Below are positions 58,437 to 64,000 of a DNA stretch of 64,000 nucleotides, piece after piece (the stretch's first letter is position 1; every line of letters starts with the position of its first letter). The DNA lies in the NCBI RefSeq assembly GCF_947501665.1, contig NZ_CANMWS010000002.1, forward strand, positions 62,001 to 126,000, written 5' to 3'. The notes beneath the pieces were generated by a model that saw nothing but the letters and a program-made list of their open reading frames with translations, was not told where the DNA came from and did not search any database. A program made the translations under genes and the position numbers. The DNA is from an uncultured Shewanella sp. (GTDB lineage Bacteria; Pseudomonadota; Gammaproteobacteria; Enterobacterales; Shewanellaceae).

Positions 58437-58762
58437 TAACTCCACCAAATATCATAAAGCGGACTCACTTCAACGTTCTTCACCGCCTTATCATCCCAAA
58501 AAGCTGCCACCGCAGCTCTATCATCTTCAGTACATTTACCAATAGTTTGCGTGGCAATAATGCCTTCCCACTCCTTATGACCGCCGCCATGAAATCCTAA
58601 ATTCCTAGGTTCAATAACATCATCAACAAATTGATCCACAATAATGTCTATTTGTTCTTCAGGCACTGAATCATTAAAGGTCCAAGTGATATCAAACCCA
58701 AATTCTTGAAACTCATCAACACGCAATTTCTTGCGTAACCGACGACTGCGATTTGCGGCCAT
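58436..58762 (-). CDS. yggL: DUF469 family protein YggL
   Basis: 108-residue small protein of the YggL/DUF469 family ([20 protein letters not shown], then [20 protein letters not shown] and the C-terminal VSPLYDIWW). Reported to associate with the 50S subunit in E. coli. In E. coli and relatives it lies between trmB and other mutY-region genes, as here. Coupled to glsA by a one-base overlap. Confidence 0.92.
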   Translation of the reverse strand: MAANRSRRLRKKLRVDEFQEFGFDITWTFNDSVPEEQIDIIVDQFVDDVIEPRNLGFHGGGHKEWEGIIATQTIGKCTEDDRAAVAAFWDDKAVKNVEVSPLYDIWWS

Positions 58763-58784
58763 ATTCTGACTCCTTATAAAAATT

Positions 58785-59501
58785 TTAGTTTATACGCTCA
58801 AACATTAAATCCCATACACCATGCCCTAAACGATGACCTCTAGCCTCAAATTTAGTCAGTGGTCTATGTTCAGGTCTAACAACACAATCACCTGTCGTAG
58901 ACTGATTTTTATACCCAGGTGCATTATTCATGACTTCTAACATATGCTCGCTGTAATTTTCCCAATCAGTGGCAAGATGAAAAACACCACCAATTTTTAA
59001 TTTACGCCGAATAAGTTCCGCAAATTCAGCTTGAACAATACGGCGCTTATGATGACGCTTCTTATGCCAAGGGTCGGGAAAGAAAAGTTGGACACCAGCC
59101 AGTGAGCCATCTTCAATGCTATGTTCTAATACTTCAATGGCATCATGATGATATACGCGTAAATTAGAGACTTCAGCAGTTGCCGCATCGGCTAAACAAG
59201 CACCCACTCCAGGTTTATGTACTTCAATACCAATAAAGTTCTTATGGGGCGAAGCGTTCGCCATTTCAACCAAAGACGCTCCCATACCAAAACCTATTTC
59301 AAGTATGGTATCAGCCTCTCTTTTAAAAACATCAACGAGTGAAATGGGCTTAGGCGTATAACTTAATCCCATAATAGGCCATTGCTGCTCCATCGCTTGA
59401 GCTTGACCTTTTGTCAGCCTACCCTCACGTAAAACAAAACTTCTCACTTTTCGAAGGTATTTACCTTCTTCATTAAACTCAGCGGTAGTCACATCGCTCA
59501 T
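58785..59501 (-). CDS. trmB: tRNA (guanine-N7-)-methyltransferase TrmB
   Basis: SAM-dependent enzyme that makes m7G46 in tRNA variable loops. From the ATG at 59499-59501, which has a GAGGA ribosome-binding site, it is 238 residues; an in-frame ATG at 59525 lacks one. SAM-binding [15 protein letters not shown] (about 62-76), the [17 protein letters not shown] motif (about 133-149) and the C-terminal [17 protein letters not shown] are diagnostic. Confidence 0.95.
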   Translation of the reverse strand: MSDVTTAEFNEEGKYLRKVRSFVLREGRLTKGQAQAMEQQWPIMGLSYTPKPISLVDVFKREADTILEIGFGMGASLVEMANASPHKNFIGIEVHKPGVGACLADAATAEVSNLRVYHHDAIEVLEHSIEDGSLAGVQLFFPDPWHKKRHHKRRIVQAEFAELIRRKLKIGGVFHLATDWENYSEHMLEVMNNAPGYKNQSTTGDCVVRPEHRPLTKFEARGHRLGHGVWDLMFERIN

Positions 59502-59525
59502 TAGCGTCCTCGGCCTAAATAACAA

Positions 59526-59940
59526 TAGGATTAAAAAAGGGCATTATCCAAAGTTAATCGAACAGTGCAAGTAATATATCCCCGTGATCTTGAAGATGCA
59601 GGGTTCAGCTGGAATTAAAAGGCTTTCCTCTTTACTAATAAAAGTCAGCCCCTTGGGAGTCTGTAAAATCACCCGCATCTAAGAAGTATCAGATTAAAAG
59701 GCAATAAGCATTTCTGCAGCTTTTCTTTTACGATAGAGTACGCCTTGAATTAGAACCTTTTACAGACTCTGAAAACACGCATCTTCAAGTATCACTTATC
59801 GACAGACGGATCCCCAGCGTTTTAAACGGGCCATTATAAATGAAACATGATAAAAATTATACTCAATAACCTGCGTCAGAATTAATCTGTCCTATCATTT
59901 GCCCCTTGTTAAAGCCAACAGTGAAAGTTACACTGCGCGG
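59526..59940. other. trmB-mutY divergent intergenic region
   Basis: About 415 bp, dominated by the inverted-repeat element at 59584-59795. The remaining edges must hold the two promoters. An in-frame TTG upstream of the mutY ATG exists at 59899 but is not favoured. Confidence 0.5.
59584..59795. repeat. Inverted-repeat (MITE-like) element with nested stems
   Basis: Outer arms GTGATCTTGAAGATGC (59584-59599) and GCATCTTCAAGTATCAC (59779-59795) are inverted; an inner pair, AGTCTGTAAAA and TTTTACAGACT, is also inverted. The 212-bp unit could fold into a long cruciform. The flank ATATCCCCGTGAT recurs at 47075. No gene inside. Confidence 0.6.
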
Positions 59941-61005
59941 ATGAAAACAACTCCCCTTTTCTCCCAGCGAATTATCGACTGGTATGACTTACATGGCCGA
60001 AAACAATTGCCATGGCAATCCAATAAAACCCCGTATAAAGTCTGGATCTCAGAAATAATGCTACAACAAACCCAAGTAGCCACTGTTATTCCATATTTTA
60101 ATCAATTCTTAACCCGCTTTCCTGACGTGCTTAGTCTAGCGAATGCAGAGCAAGATGAAGTGTTACATTTTTGGACCGGTTTAGGATATTACGCCAGAGC
60201 CAGAAACCTACACAAAGCAGCGCAACAGATCAGAGACAAATTCAACGGTCATTTTCCAACACAATATCCACAAGTACTGGATTTACCAGGAATCGGTCCT
60301 TCAACTGCCGGCGCTATCTTATCGTTATCACTCGGTCAACATCACGCTATTCTCGATGGTAACGTCAAAAGAGTATTGGCGCGTCATGGTATTATTGAAG
60401 GTTGGCCAGGGAAAAAGCCCGTAGAACAAGCATTATGGTCTCTCAGCCATCAATATACTCCTTCCATAGGTGTGCAAAAGTACAACCAAGCTATGATGGA
60501 TATCGGTGCTACAATTTGCACTCGCTCTAAACCTAACTGTCCAGCTTGCCCTGTTGCTATAGACTGTAAAGCACAATTAAGTGGCAGGCAAAATGAGTTT
60601 CCAGGTAAAAAACCCAAAAAAACGATCCCTGAGAAAGCCGCATGGCTATTGGTAATGGTCGACCATGATAAAGTACTGCTTCATAAAAGACCACCAGCGG
60701 GTATTTGGGGCGGACTCTGGTGTTTTCCTGAATTTAAAACTCAAAAAGCGCTCGATGAGTACCTAATACAAGAAGGCATTAGCCTCACAACTAAAACTGA
60801 ATTACCCGGATTTAGACATACATTTAGTCATTTTCATCTCGATATTCAACCCATTTTCGCCTCGATTTCAATGCAAAAAGATCATCGAGTAATGGAACAA
60901 AGCACCTCACTCTGGTATAACTTACCCAATCCACAAAAAGTTGGTTTGGCTCAAGCTACTGAAAGAGTTTTAGCCAGCTTACGTTCTATTTTAAATAAGG
61001 AATAA
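59941..61005 (+). CDS. mutY: A/G-specific adenine glycosylase MutY
   Basis: Removes adenine mispaired with 8-oxoguanine. From the ATG at 59941 it is 354 residues. Helix-hairpin-helix GPD domain: [18 protein letters not shown] with the catalytic glutamate (about 35-52), [12 protein letters not shown] (about 114-125), and the aspartate in [11 protein letters not shown] (about 134-144). Four cysteines of the [4Fe-4S] cluster lie in [17 protein letters not shown]. The C-terminal NUDIX-like domain (from about 235) recognises 8-oxoG. Followed by yggX two bases later. Confidence 0.96.
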   Translation: MKTTPLFSQRIIDWYDLHGRKQLPWQSNKTPYKVWISEIMLQQTQVATVIPYFNQFLTRFPDVLSLANAEQDEVLHFWTGLGYYARARNLHKAAQQIRDKFNGHFPTQYPQVLDLPGIGPSTAGAILSLSLGQHHAILDGNVKRVLARHGIIEGWPGKKPVEQALWSLSHQYTPSIGVQKYNQAMMDIGATICTRSKPNCPACPVAIDCKAQLSGRQNEFPGKKPKKTIPEKAAWLLVMVDHDKVLLHKRPPAGIWGGLWCFPEFKTQKALDEYLIQEGISLTTKTELPGFRHTFSHFHLDIQPIFASISMQKDHRVMEQSTSLWYNLPNPQKVGLAQATERVLASLRSILNKE

Positions 61006-61007
61006 TC

Positions 61008-61286
61008 ATGGCTCGCACTGTCAATTGCGTCTATTTGAAAAAAGAAGCTGAAGGTCTTGGTTTTCAGCTTTATCCCGGTGAGCTGGGTAAACGTATCTTC
61101 GATAATGTGAGTAAAGAAGCTTGGGCCTTATGGCAGGCAAAGCAAACTATGCTTATCAATGAAAAAAAGCTAAACATGATGAACGTAGATGATAGAAAAC
61201 TACTTGAAGAGCAAATGATCCGCTTTTTATTTGAAGGAAAAGATGTCGAAATAGAAGGCTTTGTACCTGAAGATAAAAAAGACTAA
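61008..61286 (+). CDS. yggX: Fe(II)-trafficking protein YggX
   Basis: 92-residue protein that protects Fe-S clusters from oxidative damage. Begins [20 protein letters not shown] with the conserved Cys7, then [18 protein letters not shown]. Only two bases after mutY, an [4Fe-4S] enzyme, and standard mutY-yggX pairing. Confidence 0.96.
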   Translation: MARTVNCVYLKKEAEGLGFQLYPGELGKRIFDNVSKEAWALWQAKQTMLINEKKLNMMNVDDRKLLEEQMIRFLFEGKDVEIEGFVPEDKKD

Positions 61287-61300
61287 TCTTACTTTTCTTT

Positions 61301-61330
61301 TAAAACAGCGTCGTTAGGCGCTGTTTTAAA
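61301..61330 (+). terminator. Terminator after yggX
   Basis: TTAAAACAGCG and CGCTGTTTTAA form a perfect 11-bp stem with an 8-base loop, 15 bp beyond the yggX stop. Confidence 0.8.
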
Positions 61331-61523
61331 AGAAAAATTAAACCTTAAATATTATTTCAACTTCCGTTTAACCATACTACAAGCAACTTAATCAATAATA
61401 ATTCGTTACACTTTTATACAATTTTTTACTATACCAACGCTTTAGTATAATAACGAAAATCGCTATATTACCCTTTTAATTAGTAAGGACTTTGACTTCA
61501 CTCTATCTTCAAAGAGATTTAAA

Positions 61524-62357
61524 ATGGTTGCAAAAAATCACATTCGAATTGATGATAAATATTACATTAGCCCATGTGATATTCAGTTTTTTCATGAGTT
61601 TGGTTATCTAGTACTCCCCCAGATACTACTCACAAATGAAGTGAATGAACTTGAATACTGGTTTGATCATTTCATATCGGGTAACGAAAGCCATCAAATG
61701 GGGCGTGATTTTGCTGGTTTATCACAACCCTTTAATACTCCAATATCTCAGCTAGAGCTCATTACTGCTCTTTTTCCATCTCAATACCGGCCAGAATTAA
61801 AAAACAATATCTTTTTTAAAGTTGCTCAATGTATTGCCGATCAACTCTACTCTTCAGGCAAAACAGATCTCGACCTTGAATATTTCTCTGCCAAAAAACC
61901 CAATAAGATGCAAACCAAATATGCCATGCATCAAGACTTAACATCATGGCCTAAAACCGAAAAGCCTTGGACTGCTACCTTTTCTTTAGCTATCACTGAT
62001 TCCACATTAGAAAATGGTTGCTTGGAAGTTATCTCTAATTCAAATTACGAATCGAGATTACGTAAATACCAATTGAAACAAAAGCATAATGAGTGTTGCC
62101 AAGCCCAAGAATCTCGTAGTCTTCCCCATGACAAAGTTATCCATTTACCCATTAAAAAAGGCGACGTGACAATCCATAATGAGCGTATTGTTCATGGCTC
62201 ACAAGCCAATACAAGCCCTCACTGGCGTAAAATGTACTTCATGAGCTTTAGAGATAAAGAAACAATCAAACAACAGCAAGGAATGGGCTTTTCCCACTCA
62301 AGAAATAACCATAATAGTCAACATATTAAAAACAAAACACAACAATTAAAGCTGTAA
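61524..62357 (+). CDS. Phytanoyl-CoA dioxygenase (PhyH) family protein
   Basis: 277-residue Fe(II)/2-oxoglutarate oxygenase. The iron triad can be read as His136 and Asp138 in YAMHQDLTSW and distal His224 in ERIVHGSQAN, with Arg235 (HWRKMYF) as the 2-oxoglutarate salt bridge. ENGCLEVI (about 163-170) is a family segment. The substrate is unknown; no biosynthetic cluster surrounds it. The C-terminal tail is Asn/His/Gln-rich (from about 258). It overlaps the convergent GNAT gene by 12 bp. Confidence 0.8.
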   Translation: MVAKNHIRIDDKYYISPCDIQFFHEFGYLVLPQILLTNEVNELEYWFDHFISGNESHQMGRDFAGLSQPFNTPISQLELITALFPSQYRPELKNNIFFKVAQCIADQLYSSGKTDLDLEYFSAKKPNKMQTKYAMHQDLTSWPKTEKPWTATFSLAITDSTLENGCLEVISNSNYESRLRKYQLKQKHNECCQAQESRSLPHDKVIHLPIKKGDVTIHNERIVHGSQANTSPHWRKMYFMSFRDKETIKQQQGMGFSHSRNNHNSQHIKNKTQQLKL

Positions 62358-62795
62358 TTTAAATCCTTCATGGCTCGCTTCAAAACCTAAATTTTGATAA
62401 AAACGTAATGCATCGACTCGCTCTTTATTTGAAGTAAGTTGCACCATATGACATTGCCTTTGCTTCGCTCGAGCAATCGCCCACTTAAAAAACTGCGTTC
62501 CAAGTCCTTTTCCTCGATGCGCTTTATGTACTCTCACTCCTTCAATTAAACAGCGCCAACTACCAATATGGGTTAAATAAGGAATAAAAGTCAGTTGTAA
62601 CATCCCCAAAATATCGCCTTTATCCTCAACAATAATTAATTCATTATTTTTATCTTCTAAAATTGCTTCAAAAGCCAATAAATAGGCAGGATTTATTGGA
62701 ACATGGCCATCTTCCCGTAATTGACCCAAAGGATCATCAAATAACATCTGAACTAAGTCACTTAAATCTTCGTATTCTGCTTCTCTAAATAACAC
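62346..62795 (-). CDS. GNAT-family N-acetyltransferase
   Basis: 149 residues fitting a single GNAT domain: FREAEYEDLSDLVQML at the start, IIVEDKGDILGMLQLTFIPY, the acetyl-CoA loop VRVHKAHRGKGLGTQFFKWA (about 88-107) and DALRFYQNLGFEASHEGFKL at the end. Substrate unknown. Tail-to-tail overlap of 12 bp with the PhyH gene. Confidence 0.85.
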   Translation of the reverse strand: MLFREAEYEDLSDLVQMLFDDPLGQLREDGHVPINPAYLLAFEAILEDKNNELIIVEDKGDILGMLQLTFIPYLTHIGSWRCLIEGVRVHKAHRGKGLGTQFFKWAIARAKQRQCHMVQLTSNKERVDALRFYQNLGFEASHEGFKLQL

Positions 62796-63166
62796 CCACC
62801 CCCTCCAAAAAATCGTTTAAAATACCATATAAAAATAATTAAAACAAAACCTTATAATTAACACCTTACTATTAAATCAATCATCAATACATAAAAAATA
62901 ACACCATCATTACACAAACTAATAACGATACCATGATTAAGTCAAAATAGTCTGTTCTGGATCAAACACAAAAAAAATCCAATTATTCACCTTAACAATA
63001 CACTAAATAGACCACCCCGTTGCATAAATAACCATATACAAAATTTACAAAACATCATTAACATTAAGTATTCAAAAGTAATTTTATTAACAATCTATTT
63101 TACATAAGATTCATTGAAATAGGATCTTTGTTTTATCAGTCACCCGTCATACTGAATGGAGAAAAA
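62796..63166. other. Intergenic region upstream of the secreted esterase
   Basis: 371 bp, strongly A/T-rich, between divergent genes. No repeat, hairpin or operator recognised. Confidence 0.5.
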
Positions 63167-64000
63167 ATGAATTTTTTAATTAATTACCCAAAGACCAGTT
63201 TAAAACTGCCAGTAATAATGTTGTGCACGACTTTCGCCAGCTCTATTATGGCTGAAGATATTGATACAAGTATCACAATCATATCTCCCACCCAAGATCA
63301 GTTTGTTGAACAAGGAACCATTACCGTGGTTGGCTCATACCTAAACGCAACGTCTGTAACGGTATCGGTGGATAATACCAATACTGTTACAGCCAATTTA
63401 ATTGGTCAAAACTGGAACTCAATAATTGAAACCAGTGCATTAACAATAGGCGAACATACCATCACAGCTAATGCGACAGGTAATAATAGTGATGCAAGTA
63501 GCAGTGTAACCATTAATGTTATCGAACCTGCTGATAAAAAAACCACGGATATTACCTACTATTCCTCTATCGATGCTGAGCCAATAGAGGCTGTGCTATA
63601 TGTCCCCGAGAGTATAAGCTCAAGTGAAACCACTGAAGATAAAATCCCCTTAGTTGTCCATTTACACGGTGGTGGAGGTTTTGGTGAACTAGATGATACT
63701 TTAGTCAGTGAATTAGAAAATCGAAATTGGATTGGAATTTCCCCAGATGGACGCCATTGGGGCTTAGCTAAACAAGGGTGTTTTCCAGGAGCCCCATCTT
63801 GGGCCTACGTCGACAGTAACGATCCTAATGTCGGCCCTGGAGAACAAGATATTCTTGATGCTATTATCTGGGCCCAAGAAAACTATAATATAGATGCAGA
63901 TCGTATCTACCTAACTGGGTTTTCTATGGGAGGTAGAGGCACTTACAGTATCGGCCTAAAAAACCCTGATAAATTTGCCGCAATTGCCCCAATGTCTGGT
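63167..64000 (+). CDS. Secreted esterase/depolymerase-like alpha/beta hydrolase with Ig-like domain (partial)
   Basis: The first 278 codons are in the window; the gene runs off the right edge. ATG at 63167 follows GGAG. A signal peptide (about 1-28, ending SIMA) leads into an Ig-like beta domain (ITIISPTQDQFVEQGTITVV to about residue 125), then an alpha/beta hydrolase with the oxyanion-side HLHGGGGFGE (about 165-174) and the nucleophile elbow GFSMGG with Ser253. The elbow and IDADRIYLTGFSMGGRGTYS context resemble polyhydroxybutyrate-depolymerase/feruloyl-esterase-type (Esterase PHB) enzymes. Substrate not determinable from this part. Confidence 0.82.
   Translation, partial: MNFLINYPKTSLKLPVIMLCTTFASSIMAEDIDTSITIISPTQDQFVEQGTITVVGSYLNATSVTVSVDNTNTVTANLIGQNWNSIIETSALTIGEHTITANATGNNSDASSSVTINVIEPADKKTTDITYYSSIDAEPIEAVLYVPESISSSETTEDKIPLVVHLHGGGGFGELDDTLVSELENRNWIGISPDGRHWGLAKQGCFPGAPSWAYVDSNDPNVGPGEQDILDAIIWAQENYNIDADRIYLTGFSMGGRGTYSIGLKNPDKFAAIAPMSG

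Overview
The window is chromosomal DNA from a low-GC (roughly 40%) marine gammaproteobacterium. Gene order and family content (lpx-bam-dxr-rpsB block, DUF3549 and DUF3301 beside truC, DUF4426 between yggT and rdgB, pilT/pilU-yggS-proC-yggT) point to Shewanellaceae or a close relative; the genus is inferred from context, not from a marker gene. Almost everything is core genome. I see no prophage, CRISPR array, rRNA or tRNA. Region 1 (1-13.2 kb, all minus strand) is the classic envelope/translation cluster, read rpsB-tsf-pyrH-frr-uppS-cdsA-dxr-rseP-bamA-skp-lpxD-fabZ-lpxA-lpxB: ribosomal protein S2, EF-Ts, isoprenoid and phospholipid precursors, outer-membrane protein assembly and lipid A. Divergently, map and glnD follow (13.4-17.3 kb), then purU, a YqcA flavodoxin, a YqcC-TruC fusion, and the DUF3549 and DUF3301 genes. 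Region 2 (22.1-25.8 kb) has no protein gene and is the most interesting part. Read on the minus strand it contains two adjacent arrays of small hairpins whose loops carry GGA (AAGGA, CAAGGAUG, AGGAA). This is the hallmark of CsrB/RsmZ-type RNAs that sequester the translational repressor CsrA. The first (about 22088-22694) has 34 GGA motifs and ends in a strong intrinsic terminator. The second (about 23095-24070) is nearly 1 kb, has about 39 GGA motifs, and contains three 134-bp tandem repeats plus a duplicated cloverleaf-like module with compensatory stem changes. An 18-bp palindrome matching the GacA/UvrY box (TGTAAG-N6-CTTACA) lies upstream of each. The locus sits next to yqcC-truC-yqcA, as csrB does in Escherichia coli. 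Region 3 (24.7-25.7 kb) and scattered gaps carry two families of MITE-like repeats, one nested inside the other. Region 4 (25.8-44.2 kb) is a mixture: CobW GTPase, RhlE-type helicase, OsmC-like protein, thioesterase, an Aer-like chemoreceptor with a sigma-28-like promoter, YjiH and NCS2 purine-type transporters, threonine aldolase, a PACE efflux pump with its LysR regulator, a Fur-boxed small membrane protein, YciH, AlgH, RuvX, ferrochelatase and an ABC exporter. Region 5 (44.5-64 kb) holds a gene remnant cut by a repeat, an exported GMC oxidoreductase, the twitching ATPases PilU/PilT, yggS-proC-yggT-DUF4426-rdgB-hemW, a DUF885 protein, glutaminase-yggL, trmB, mutY-yggX, a PhyH dioxygenase, a GNAT protein and the start of a secreted esterase.
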